Below are positions 18,031-28,228 of a stretch of 64,000 nucleotides of DNA, piece by piece. The notes beneath the pieces are model-generated. The model worked only from the letters and a program-made list of their open reading frames with translations, did no database searches and had not been told where the DNA came from. The DNA lies in NCBI RefSeq assembly GCF_041027365.1, contig NZ_JBFTEH010000003.1, positions 186,001 through 250,000 of the forward strand, read 5' to 3'. The translations under genes were made by a program, and so were the position numbers. How positions within the stretch are numbered: the first letter of the stretch is position 1; every line of letters begins with the position of its first letter. The stretch comes from VKMB-3413 sp041027365 (lineage in GTDB: Bacteria; Pseudomonadota; Alphaproteobacteria; Rhizobiales; Rhizobiaceae).

Positions 18031-20127
18031 TTACATCGTGCCGATCGTCACCTGGGTGTTCGGGTTCAGTTCGCTGTAGCCGTTCTGAGGAACGCCCTGG
18101 AGCGACTGCGCCTGGTTCTTCGTCAGCTTCGGCGCGACGAGCGCCTGGTTCTGCAGCACTAGGGACGAGAGCGGGATCGCCGTCTTCTGTTCGCCGATGC
18201 CGAGGAAGCCGCCATGACCGGCCACGGCATAGAGACGGTTCTTCATGTTGATGATCCGCTCGATATTGCCGACCTTCTTCCCGTTGGCTCCGACGACGTC
18301 GTACTGGAGAAGGTTGCGGACGCTGACCTTCTGGCGGCCGGTGGCCGACTGGCTGACCGCGACCGTCGCACCTTCGCGAGGCTGCTGCGACGCGCCGGCC
18401 TGACCGTTCTGACCGAGCGACGCCGTCTGCTGGCCGTTCGCTGTGCCGGCGCCGGTAGCCGCACCGGCCGAAGCGCCAGCCTGCGCACCGGTTGCCGCGG
18501 TCTGGCCGGACCCGGCAGCGCCGTTCTGGCCGCCACCGTTTCCGGTCTGCGCCGCAGCGCCGGAAGCGCCGTTCGCGCCACCCGAATTCGCGGCCCCGCC
18601 AGCACCGGACGACTGCGAGAGGGTGTTGATGCTCGCCTGCTGCTGGTTCGGGTTGATCTTCGCCTCGCCGTTGATCCCGTTGCCGCTCGCACCGGCGCCG
18701 TTCACCTGCGCGGATCCGTTCGAGGCCTGGAGGCCGGCATTGCCGTTCCCGGTGGCCGCCCCGGTCGGGGCGCCGGCGTTCGTGCCATTGCTGCCGTTCG
18801 CCATGCCGGCGTTCGCGGCCGACTGCGACGCGGTGTTCGCCGTCCCGGCACCCGTGCCGGCATTGCCGGCGCCGACCGAGGCGGTGGCGAGGCCGTTGTT
18901 GCCCCCGCCCTGCTGGGCGGAGCCGTTGGCGCCCGTCGCGGCCTGCGTGGCCGATCCGTTGGCGCTCGCCATGCCCTGGATCCCGCCGGCACCGGCGGCA
19001 GCCTGCCGGTTCGCTCCGCCCGAATTCGCTCCGCCCGAAGCCTGGTTGCCCAGACCCTGGGAGCCCGAGCCCTGGCTCGCCGTGCTGGCGCTGCAGGCCT
19101 GCGTCGGCAGCCACTGGTTCAGTCCCGCGGCGGCGAGGAATTCGGTGGTCAGCGTGCCGGTCGGCTCGAGACCCTTGGCCTGCTGGAAGTTGGCGGTCGC
19201 GGTGGCCGTCTGCTTGTCCCACTGACCATCGACGCTGCCGGCGTCATAGCCGAGTGCGTTGAGCTTCTGCGTCAGCTGCCGGACGCCGGCCGGGCTGATG
19301 TAGAGCGGGGTGCCGGCCTGCTGCTGGCCGCTGGAGCCGCTGTTGCCGACGGTATTGCCCTTCTGCGGCGTGCCGCCGACGGTGGTCTCCTGGGCGATGC
19401 GCTGGCTCGAGCCGCCGTTGCCGGACCCGTTGCCGGCATTGTTGCCGTTCGCGCTGGCGCTCGCATTCCCGGCGGAGAAGACGCGCTGGCAGTCGCCGAG
19501 CGCCTTCAGGAGGCTGACGTCGAGGACGCCGGTGGGCTCCAGGCCGTTCGCCTGCTGGAAGTTGGCGGCGGCCCGGGAGGTCGCCTTGGTCCAGAGGCCG
19601 TTGACCCGGCCGGGATCATAGCCCTGCGCGTTCAGCGTCTGCTGCACGACGCGCACGCCGGCCGGGCTGACCTTCAGGATCGCGCCCTTGCCGTTCGCGG
19701 TCTCCTGGGCGAGGCGCTGGTTCGAGGCGCCCTGGCCGGTGATGCCCTGGCCGTTGAGAATGTTGGTGAGGCCGAGCGCCTCGACGAGCGAAACCGTGAG
19801 GGAGCCGGTGGGCTCCAGACCCTGAGCCTGCTCGAAATTCGCGGCGGCCCGGGCGGTCTGCTTGTTCCACTGCCCGTCGACGCTGCCGACGTCGTAGCCC
19901 TTCTTGTTCAGGGCCTGCTGGATCTGCCGCGTCCCGGCCGTGCTGAGGTAGATTTCGCTGCCCTTGTAGCGGGCGACTTCCTGCGCCAGCCGCTGATTGC
20001 TGACCTGCGGGGCGTTCCGTCCGGCGGTACCGGCGGTGGGATTCTGCTGGGTGCTCTGCGCCTGGGCGGTCCCCACGGCGAGGACAGCGGCGAGCGCTGT
20101 CGAAAGAGCGAGACTGGTGTGTCGCAT
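18031..20127 (-). CDS. Secreted protein with three peptidoglycan-binding-like repeats and a PRC-barrel-like C-terminus
   Basis: 698 residues. Signal peptide (MRHTSLALSTALAAVLAVGT, cleavage after AQAQ near 24). Three repeats at about 45-125, 135-212 and 240-342 each begin with an (S)NQRLAQE-like box, then ISPAGVRQLTQKLNALGYD, DGQWDKQT and QAKGLEPTGTL; the core matches the PG_binding_1 fold (helical, about 60 residues). Residues 350-600 are a low-complexity Gly/Asn/Ala/Ser linker. The last 95 residues (VRNLLQYDVVGANGKKVG, LYAVAGHGGFLGIG) look like a PRC-barrel. Start at 20127 has AGAGGAA upstream. Probably periplasmic or envelope-attached; the function is unknown. Confidence 0.75.
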   Translation of the reverse strand: MRHTSLALSTALAAVLAVGTAQAQSTQQNPTAGTAGRNAPQVSNQRLAQEVARYKGSEIYLSTAGTRQIQQALNKKGYDVGSVDGQWNKQTARAAANFEQAQGLEPTGSLTVSLVEALGLTNILNGQGITGQGASNQRLAQETANGKGAILKVSPAGVRVVQQTLNAQGYDPGRVNGLWTKATSRAAANFQQANGLEPTGVLDVSLLKALGDCQRVFSAGNASASANGNNAGNGSGNGGSSQRIAQETTVGGTPQKGNTVGNSGSSGQQQAGTPLYISPAGVRQLTQKLNALGYDAGSVDGQWDKQTATATANFQQAKGLEPTGTLTTEFLAAAGLNQWLPTQACSASTASQGSGSQGLGNQASGGANSGGANRQAAAGAGGIQGMASANGSATQAATGANGSAQQGGGNNGLATASVGAGNAGTGAGTANTASQSAANAGMANGSNGTNAGAPTGAATGNGNAGLQASNGSAQVNGAGASGNGINGEAKINPNQQQASINTLSQSSGAGGAANSGGANGASGAAAQTGNGGGQNGAAGSGQTAATGAQAGASAGAATGAGTANGQQTASLGQNGQAGASQQPREGATVAVSQSATGRQKVSVRNLLQYDVVGANGKKVGNIERIINMKNRLYAVAGHGGFLGIGEQKTAIPLSSLVLQNQALVAPKLTKNQAQSLQGVPQNGYSELNPNTQVTIGTM

Positions 20128-20261
20128 GATGTTCCTCTTTTTCTGAGATCGGATCACGGGCTGCTTCAGGCGTTGGCGACGCGACGGAAAAAGCGGAACA
20201 ACAACCGAAGTACGGGCGAGGCGGGAGCGCCGGCCGCCGCGGGCGGCGAGGCCAGCGCCCG

Positions 20262-20285
20262 GGGAGCCGCGCGGGCGCGGCTCCC
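20262..20285 (-). terminator. Distal hairpin after the second secreted repeat protein
   Basis: Perfect 10-bp stem GGGAGCCGCG/CGCGGCTCCC with a four-base loop, 47 bases downstream of the stop at 20332. Like the 17953 hairpin, it is the second of a pair. Confidence 0.5.
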
Positions 20286-20290
20286 GTCTG

Positions 20291-20315
20291 TCTGCGGATG
20301 GCTGGCATCCGCAGA
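20291..20315 (-). terminator. Proximal hairpin after the second secreted repeat protein
   Basis: Perfect 10-bp stem TCTGCGGATG/CATCCGCAGA with a five-base loop, 16 bases after the stop. It shares its arms with the 18001-18020 hairpin. Confidence 0.6.
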
Positions 20316-20331
20316 ACAGGCGACTGTCGAC

Positions 20332-21600
20332 TTACTGGTTGTTGCCCGCGGCGGTGCCGGCAGTGCCGTTGGCGCCGCTGGCTCCGGCATTGGCGCCGCC
20401 GGAGATGCTGCCGGTGGTGGTCTCGTTGGAGATCCGCTGGTTGCTCGAGCCCCGTCCCCGGACACCGTTGGCGGTCGCCATGTTCTGGTTCGCGCCGTTC
20501 GCCGCCGAAGCGCCGTTCCGGCCCCCGGCACCCTGGAGCGGCAGCCACTGGTTCAGGCCGATATTGGCGAGGAAAGCGGTCGTCAGCGTTCCGCTCGGCT
20601 CCAGCCCCTTGGCCTGCTCATAGTTGGCGACGGCCTTGCTGAGGCCCTTCGACCACTGCCCGTTCACCGGTCCGGCGTCGTAGCCGACCTTGTTGAGCGC
20701 CTGGGTGACGTCGCGGACGCCGGCGCTGCTGATGTAGAGCGGCGTGCCGGGGCTCGTGTGGCCCGCAGCCCCGCGGCTGCCACCATTGTTGCCGGTCCCG
20801 GTGCTCTCCTGCGCGATCCGCTGGCTGCTGCCCTTGGAACCCTTGGCACCAGCCGCCTGCCGGCCGCCCTGGGCGCCGTTGTTGCGCGCCTGGCCGCTCG
20901 CATAGACCCGGTTGCCGACGCCGAGCGCCTTGATCAGGCTGACGTCGAGGATGCCGACCGGCTCCAGGCCGTGGACCTGCTGATAGGTCTTGACCGCCTT
21001 GGTCGTCTGGTCGTCCCAGGTGCCGTTGATGTTGCCGACGTCATAGCCCTGCTGGTTGATCGCCTGCTTGATGACGCGAACGCCGGCCGGGCTGATGCGC
21101 AGCGGCGTGCCCTTCAGGCCGCGCTCCTGCGCCAGACGCTGGTTGCTGCGGTTGCCCCGCGCGCTGCCGACGCCCTGGCCGGACAGAAGCTTGTTGAGGC
21201 CGAGCGTGCGGATCAGGCTGACCGTGAGGCCGGTCGTCGGCTCGAGGCCCTGCGCCTGCATGAAGTTCGCGGCGGCGCGGCCGGTGGCCTTGTTCCACTT
21301 GCCGCTGACATTGCCGACATCGTAGCCCTTCTTGTTCAGGGCCTGCTGGATCTGACGCGTGCCGGCGGGGCTGACATACAATTCGCTGCCCTGGTAGCGC
21401 GCGACCTCGTTCTTGATCCGCATGTTGCTGTTGCCGGAGGCATTCTGCGAACCGGACTGCGTGGCGCGGGTCTGGCTGCCGTTGGACCTGGCGACCCCGG
21501 CAGTCGTCTGGCCGCTCCGGGTGGAGGTCTGCGCATAGGCCGTGCCCATTGCCAGAGCAGTTGCAAGCGCGGTGGTGACAGCAAGCTGGGTTGCCCTCAT
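20332..21600 (-). CDS. Secreted protein with three peptidoglycan-binding-like repeats (tandem paralogue)
   Basis: 422 residues, paralogous to the gene just downstream. Signal peptide MRATQLAVTTALATALAMGT with cleavage after AYAQ near 24. Repeats at about 60-140, 150-232 and 258-355 show the same signature (SPAGTRQIQQALNKKGYDVG, WNKATGRAAANF, QGLEPT). A short Gly/Asn/Ala tail follows; the PRC-barrel-like domain of the paralogue is absent. Start 21600 is set by AAAGGAG. Envelope location is likely; a role in cell-wall binding or outer-membrane attachment is inference from the repeat fold. Confidence 0.75.
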   Translation of the reverse strand: MRATQLAVTTALATALAMGTAYAQTSTRSGQTTAGVARSNGSQTRATQSGSQNASGNSNMRIKNEVARYQGSELYVSPAGTRQIQQALNKKGYDVGNVSGKWNKATGRAAANFMQAQGLEPTTGLTVSLIRTLGLNKLLSGQGVGSARGNRSNQRLAQERGLKGTPLRISPAGVRVIKQAINQQGYDVGNINGTWDDQTTKAVKTYQQVHGLEPVGILDVSLIKALGVGNRVYASGQARNNGAQGGRQAAGAKGSKGSSQRIAQESTGTGNNGGSRGAAGHTSPGTPLYISSAGVRDVTQALNKVGYDAGPVNGQWSKGLSKAVANYEQAKGLEPSGTLTTAFLANIGLNQWLPLQGAGGRNGASAANGANQNMATANGVRGRGSSNQRISNETTTGSISGGANAGASGANGTAGTAAGNNQ

Positions 21601-21999
21601 GGTGTCACTCCTTTCAAGATGATTGTCGTGAGTCTCGGGAAAACGCGACAATGCCGGATGCAACCATTACGGATGCGACCCCTTGCCGCGTCGTCGACAA
21701 AGGAACGCCGAATTCCACAGCGGGTTCAACGATGTTTGTGTTGATATCTAATCTTCGTGCGCTAGGCGCCTAACGTTCGCCGCCCAAGAATGGTCGCGGG
21801 AATTGCACCAATGACGTGTGGTTGGCAAATCATCCGCCGCGCCCGACCGAGGCGGCCAGCCGGCGCGACGATCGGGGCGCTCGCCGGCGTCTGGTCGTCG
21901 GGCGCAGCCGTTTGATCCGGCAGCACGCGGCGCCAGGTTGCCGGAGCAATCATCGAGGGGGGAAGCGGCTGCCGGACTCGTCCGGCTGCCTGCGAGGGA
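21601..21999. other. Intergenic region; promoter region of the secreted-protein genes
   Basis: About 400 bases upstream of the 21600 start. It contains an A+T-richer stretch near 21700-21780 (including TTGTGTTGATATCTAATC) that is the most promoter-like part, and a GCCGGA/TCCGGC hairpin (21971-21986) just after the stop of the gene at 22000. No gene or RNA is recognised. Confidence 0.4.
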
Positions 22000-22368
22000 T
22001 CAGCGACCGGTCGCCGGGACAGGTGCCGTGCCGCCGGTGGTGGATGGCGGCGCGGCCGGAGAGTCGAGCTGCTGCTTCTGGCGCTGCGCCGCGACCGGGC
22101 TCGACGGCTCGGCCAGATTGCTCTTGTTCACCTGCCGGCGCGCCGCCTCCAGCGCCTGTGCGCCGGTCATCGCGCGGCTGCCGGGCATCAGGCCGTTGAC
22201 CTGGCCGTTCGCTTCGGTGCCGTGCAGCTGGCGCAGCGACTGCGATGTCTGGTCGCCGGAGGCGGTCCCGGCCGGGTTCGCCGCGGCGCCCTGGCTCTGG
22301 GCCTGAGCCGCGCCGATCGAAAGAAGCAGGGTAAAGCCTGCGGCGGAAACGGTCGCACATGTCGGCAT
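22000..22368 (-). CDS. Small secreted protein of unknown function
   Basis: 122 residues beginning MPTCATVSAAGFTLLLSIGA with a signal peptide ending AQAQ near residue 23. The mature part is hydrophilic and rich in Gln, Ala, Ser and Pro (QVNKSNLAEPSSPVAAQRQK, TTGGTAPVPATGR). AGGAGG precedes the ATG. It lies next to the two repeat proteins, in the same direction, and shares their export signal style and Asn/Gln/Ala-rich composition but no repeat domain. No family is recognised. Confidence 0.65.
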   Translation of the reverse strand: MPTCATVSAAGFTLLLSIGAAQAQSQGAAANPAGTASGDQTSQSLRQLHGTEANGQVNGLMPGSRAMTGAQALEAARRQVNKSNLAEPSSPVAAQRQKQQLDSPAAPPSTTGGTAPVPATGR

Positions 22369-22574
22369 GGCGAACCTCCTGGTCTGTGGTGGGAAAGACT
22401 GCGGGTGCCGGTCGCCCGGGCGGATGGCAACGCCGCTATTTCCTTGAAAACGTTGCGAAGGGCCGATGCGTTCAAGGTCTTTCGGTAGGCATCTATCCAC
22501 AGCGGCGGACGCTCGGCAGGAGCCTCCATGAGCTGGAGCCTCTCCGGCGCTGGCCGACCTTACGGGTGTTTAAG

Positions 22575-22599
22575 GGAACGGGGGCCTGACCCATCGGTT
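22575..22599 (+). promoter_or_regulatory. Candidate EcfG-type (general stress response) promoter
   Basis: GGAAC, 16 bases, then GGTT. The known alphaproteobacterial EcfG consensus is GGAAC-N16/17-CGTT (or GGAAC-N18/19-TT). One position differs in the -10. It lies about 60 bases before the SDR/GH15 pair, a type of gene often seen in general-stress regulons. Confidence 0.4.
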
Positions 22600-22657
22600 C
22601 TCGGCTAAGGACGGTCGCTTCGCGGCCCGAAGCGACAGGTCATGGGAGATGAAGACG

Positions 22658-23440
22658 ATGAAGCTCGATCTTGCGGACAAGCGCGTGCTCGTCACCGGCG
22701 GCAATTCGGGGCTCGGCGCCGCGATGGTCCGTGCCTTCGCGGATGAGGGCGCCAGGCTCGCCATCAACTATGTGGCGCATCCGGACGAGACCGAGAAGCT
22801 GATCGCCGAGATCACGGCAGCGGGCGGCGAGGCGATCGGAGTCCACGCCGACATCTCCGACTTCGCAGCCGTCGAGGCGATGTTCGCCGAGATCGACGAG
22901 CGTTTCGGCGGCGTCGACGTCCTCATCAACAATGCCGGGATCGACGGCGAGGCCATGCTCGGCTGGAAGAGCGACGTCGAGGCCTGGTCGAAGGTGATCG
23001 ACGTCAATCTGAAGGGCGCACATCACTGCGCGCGCGAGGCGCTGAAGCGGATGGTGCCGGAGAAGGGCGGGGTCATCATCAACACGTCGAGCGTCCACGA
23101 GGTGATCGCCTGGACCGGCTACAGCGCCTACACCGCCAGCAAGGCCGGCCTCTCCATGATGGCGAAGACGCTGGCGCAGGAGGCGGCGCCGCACGGGGTC
23201 CGGGTGCTGAACATCGCGCCCGGCGCGATCCAGACGCCGATCAACCAGTCCGTCTGGGAGGACCCCGAAGGCTACAAGGACCTCCTGTCGAAAATCCCGC
23301 TCGGCCGGGTGGGCAAGCCGGAAGACATCGCCGGCATGGCCGTGGTCCTCGCCTCCAACGTCGCCGGATACATCACCGGAACGACGATTTTCATCGACGG
23401 CGGAATGACCGATTATCCCGACTTCGCGCATGGCGGCTGA
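22658..23440 (+). CDS. Short-chain dehydrogenase/reductase, glucose 1-dehydrogenase-like
   Basis: Classical SDR of 260 residues: cofactor loop VTGGNSGLG near the start, NNAG, active-site Ser in NTSSVHEVI, catalytic YTASK, and C-terminal GTTIFIDGGMTDYP. The pattern resembles glucose 1-dehydrogenase/3-oxoacyl reductase-like SDRs; the substrate is not predictable. The frame also opens at 22649, but GGGAG abuts that ATG, whereas it is nine bases from the ATG at 22658. It precedes the GH15 gene in the same direction, which fits a role in sugar or polyol metabolism. Confidence 0.8.
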   Translation: MKLDLADKRVLVTGGNSGLGAAMVRAFADEGARLAINYVAHPDETEKLIAEITAAGGEAIGVHADISDFAAVEAMFAEIDERFGGVDVLINNAGIDGEAMLGWKSDVEAWSKVIDVNLKGAHHCAREALKRMVPEKGGVIINTSSVHEVIAWTGYSAYTASKAGLSMMAKTLAQEAAPHGVRVLNIAPGAIQTPINQSVWEDPEGYKDLLSKIPLGRVGKPEDIAGMAVVLASNVAGYITGTTIFIDGGMTDYPDFAHGG

Positions 23441-23518
23441 GGCCGCCCGCCGCAACCGGCCCAGAGCGGGGACCGCAGCTTCGAGCGCGCGGCCTTTTTC
23501 GTCATGGAGACAGGCAGG

Positions 23519-25417
<1,899 letters not shown>

Positions 25418-25479
25418 GACAGCCGGCCCGGCCCGATCGCGGGAGCCACGGTTTCCTCCGTCAGGGTTTGCCGCCCGCC

Positions 25480-26265
25480 TTACGACGTCCCGCTGCCGGG
25501 CTCCGCCATGCCGCGGTGCTGGCCGGCGAGGAGGCCCGGCGGCGTGATATCGGCGAGCGTTGCCTGCAGCTTGTTCTTCCAGCCGCTGACGAGGTCGCCT
25601 TCGCCGCTCATCATGGCGTCGAAGCCGTCCTTGGCGACCTTGGCGGGATCGTCCTTCCTCGCCTGGCCGATGCTGGTATCCATCATGTCGGCGCGCTCGA
25701 AGAACTGCGTGTCCGTCGGCCCCGGCATCAGGCAGGAGACGGTGACGCCGGTATCCTTCAGCTCGTCGCGCAGGCCGAAGGCGAAGTTGTCGAGGAAGGC
25801 CTTGGTGCCGTTGTAGACGGCCTGGAAGCTGCCGGGGATGAAGCCGGCGATCGAGCCGGTGATCAGGATCTTGCCTTCGCCGCGCCGGCGCATGTCGTTG
25901 CCGATCTTGTGGATCAGCGAGATCGTGCCGGTGACGTTGGTGTCGACCACCTTGAGGGCGCGCTCGAGGTCCTGGTCGAGGAAGCCCTTGCCGAGCCCGC
26001 GGCCGGCATTGGCGAGCAGCGCGTCGACCTTCCGGTCGGCGACGGCGGCATAGAGCTTGTCGACGCCCTCGGTGGTCGAGAGGTCGGCCTCGACCGCGGT
26101 GACGTCCGCGCCGAGCTGCCGAAAGGTGCTGGCCGCGTCTGCAATCTTGGGCTCGTCGGCGGCAACGACGAGGTCGAAGCCGTTCTCGGCGCAGAGTCGC
26201 GCGAGTTCGAAGCCGATACCGGTCGAGGCGCCGGTGACGACGGCGAGTGGGCGTTGATCGGCCAT
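25480..26265 (-). CDS. Short-chain dehydrogenase/reductase
   Basis: 261 residues. TGASTGIGFELARLCAENG cofactor loop, NAGRGLGKGF, active-site Ser in ITGSIAGFIPG and YNGTKAF. Start at 26265 is set by GGAGATACCCC. The sequence is of the type often annotated as SDR oxidoreductase; the substrate is unknown. It converges on GH15 and follows the antiporter gene by about 140 bases in the same direction. Confidence 0.85.
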   Translation of the reverse strand: MADQRPLAVVTGASTGIGFELARLCAENGFDLVVAADEPKIADAASTFRQLGADVTAVEADLSTTEGVDKLYAAVADRKVDALLANAGRGLGKGFLDQDLERALKVVDTNVTGTISLIHKIGNDMRRRGEGKILITGSIAGFIPGSFQAVYNGTKAFLDNFAFGLRDELKDTGVTVSCLMPGPTDTQFFERADMMDTSIGQARKDDPAKVAKDGFDAMMSGEGDLVSGWKNKLQATLADITPPGLLAGQHRGMAEPGSGTS

Positions 26266-26409
26266 GGGGTATCTCCGGGAAGGACAGGTCGGGATGCGGC
26301 GCCTCGGGGCGCATTCGCGGTGCAGGGCCGCCCGGCGCGCTTCCGCCGTGGCGGGATCGCGCCGGTTACGCCGACATGGCTGCAAGGCTCGAGGCGGCCG
26401 CTGGTCTCG

Positions 26410-27807
26410 TCAGCCAGAACCGCTGGGCGAAAGGGCCCGTTCCGGCGCGCGGCCCCTGCTTTCCTTAGCCGAAGGCGAACCGTCCGGGTCGGGCGAGGGT
26501 GCGGCTTCCTCGTCCCGGCAGGAGCCGGGTGCGGCAGCGTCGTCGTCCTGCCCGCCGTCCTCCGCCGCCTCGCGGCGCCGCTCCGCCGCGTCCTCGAACC
26601 GGCCGAGCCAATGCGAGAGCGGCGTGGCGCTGATCCCGTGCGCCAGCGCCGAGACGGTCACGGCGAGCGTCGCGACCGGCCAGAAGACTTGCAGCCCGGT
26701 CTTCTCGTCGGCGAGGATCGAATAGTAGACCGAGGCGACGCCCATCGGCCCGAACCAGCCGACGAAGGCGGATTCCGCCCAGCCCCGGATGCAGGTCATT
26801 CCCCGCGACAGGAGGAAAAAGAAGGGTGGCCGGCGCAGGAAGAGAAGCGCGATGGCGAAGGCGAGGCCCGGCCAGCCGATCGTAAACCAGTCGCCCCAGG
26901 GCAGCATCACCCCGATCAGGATGAAGACCGGCAGGTCGAAGAAGCGGCCCATCGCCTCCTGCGCATGGCCCTGGCGGGTCTCGCGGGTGGAGATGAAGCG
27001 GTTGAACATCAGGCCGGCGGCGAAGACCGCCAGGATCCCGTCGCTGCCCATCAGGCTGACGGCCGCGAGCACCGTAACCGACAGCGCCAGGCCGACCGTG
27101 ACGGTGGATTGACTCTCGAAGAAGGGCTGGTCGTACACCCAGATGAGCAGCCGGCCGATCAGCCAGCCGATCATGGCGCCGATCGCCACCGAGGCGAGGA
27201 TCTCCCAGAGGAAGACCTGCGTCGCCCATTCCACCCAGGCGTCCTGCGGGTCCTTGGTGAGGAGCAGGATCGGCAGCATCACGAACAGCATGCCGAGCCC
27301 GTCATTGGCGCCGCTCTCGCCGCTCATGACGTTGCGCACCCGCGTCGGGACGGAATCGATCGCCGAGCGGCCGCTGACGATCGAGCCGGCGAGCACGGGA
27401 TCGGTCGGCGCCAGCATCGCGCCGAGGAGCAGCGAGGGCAGGAGCGGCAGGCCGAGGATGAGATAGGCGAGGGCGGACCCCGCGCCCCACATCAGCGTCA
27501 TGCCGCCGACGAGGGAAAGGGAGAGGTCGCGCCACTGGGTGATCTCGAAGCGCGGCGGCAGGCGGAGCGCTGCACCCATCACCGCGAGGCCGAGCGTCAG
27601 CCGCGCCACCTCCTTCATCACCTGGAAGCGGTCGGAGGGCATGTTCGCCATGTCGACGAGGCCGAACACGGCCGGACCGATGGCGACGCCGATGATCAGG
27701 CAGATCGCCGTCTCGGTGATCCAGAGCCGGTTCTTCACATAGCCGCCGAGAAGGCCGAGAACGAGCACTGCGCTGCCGGCGACGAACAGCGCCGCATCCA
27801 AAGCCAT
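26410..27807 (-). CDS. CPA1-type cation/proton antiporter
   Basis: 465 residues with about 12 hydrophobic segments. Motifs GAMLAPTDPVLAGSIV and GESGANDGLGMLF are characteristic of the NhaP/CPA1 transport core (the ND pair binds cation and proton). The C-terminus is a 60-residue, highly charged, probably disordered cytoplasmic tail (EDAAERRREAAEDGG onward). Exchanges Na+ or K+ for protons across the inner membrane. AAAGGAG precedes the ATG. Confidence 0.9.
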   Translation of the reverse strand: MALDAALFVAGSAVLVLGLLGGYVKNRLWITETAICLIIGVAIGPAVFGLVDMANMPSDRFQVMKEVARLTLGLAVMGAALRLPPRFEITQWRDLSLSLVGGMTLMWGAGSALAYLILGLPLLPSLLLGAMLAPTDPVLAGSIVSGRSAIDSVPTRVRNVMSGESGANDGLGMLFVMLPILLLTKDPQDAWVEWATQVFLWEILASVAIGAMIGWLIGRLLIWVYDQPFFESQSTVTVGLALSVTVLAAVSLMGSDGILAVFAAGLMFNRFISTRETRQGHAQEAMGRFFDLPVFILIGVMLPWGDWFTIGWPGLAFAIALLFLRRPPFFFLLSRGMTCIRGWAESAFVGWFGPMGVASVYYSILADEKTGLQVFWPVATLAVTVSALAHGISATPLSHWLGRFEDAAERRREAAEDGGQDDDAAAPGSCRDEEAAPSPDPDGSPSAKESRGRAPERALSPSGSG

Positions 27808-28228
27808 ACGTCATCTCCTTTGGGAACCGGCAAGGCCGGCGATCCTCATTTTGTTCACTGGCACCGATTGGGAAGGGCGCGCCTCTCGCGCAACACTTGG
27901 CTGTCGCTTCACTGCGGCGTGATCATCGCTCTCCCCAGGGCGGCCGGTCGGACATCCCCGCGTCCCTCCATCCAACCGCGGCGACGGGCGGCACGAAATG
28001 CACCGGCGCCGGCTCCGCCCGGTGCAGCGCGGCGCCTTCCTGATGATGCGTTCCCCTCAGACCTCGACGCCCTGCCGCGTGTTTCCGCCTGTTCATCGGC
28101 GGCCGGCGCGCCAGATGCGCCGGCTGGGCGATGCGCCGGCGCCGGGCCGGCGCTTTCCCCTTTTCAGTGATCGAGTGAACGGGTTTCGACGGAGTGAGAG
28201 CGTGAGCGTCAGCGAGGGGCGAGAGACG
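27808..28228. other. Intergenic region between divergent antiporter and dehydrogenase genes
   Basis: 421 bases that should hold both promoters. I see no convincing gene. A terminator-like hairpin (28133-28153) points in the plus direction shortly before the dehydrogenase start. Confidence 0.4.
28133..28165 (+). terminator. Orphan terminator-like hairpin before the dehydrogenase gene
   Basis: Perfect 8-bp stem GCGCCGGC/GCCGGCGC with loop GCCGG, followed by TTTCCCCTTTTC. No upstream plus-strand gene exists to be terminated, so it could be an attenuator, end a short RNA, or be a chance G+C palindrome. Confidence 0.35.

Noticed and set aside
18300..18990. Apparent tandem repeats within the secreted protein gene
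   Set aside because: Low-complexity Gly/Asn/Ala codons rather than exact repeat units, so not reported as a DNA repeat.
21702..21726. GGAAC-N16-GGTT on the plus strand near 21.7 kb
   Set aside because: It resembles an EcfG promoter but no plus-strand gene follows for about 900 bases; likely chance.
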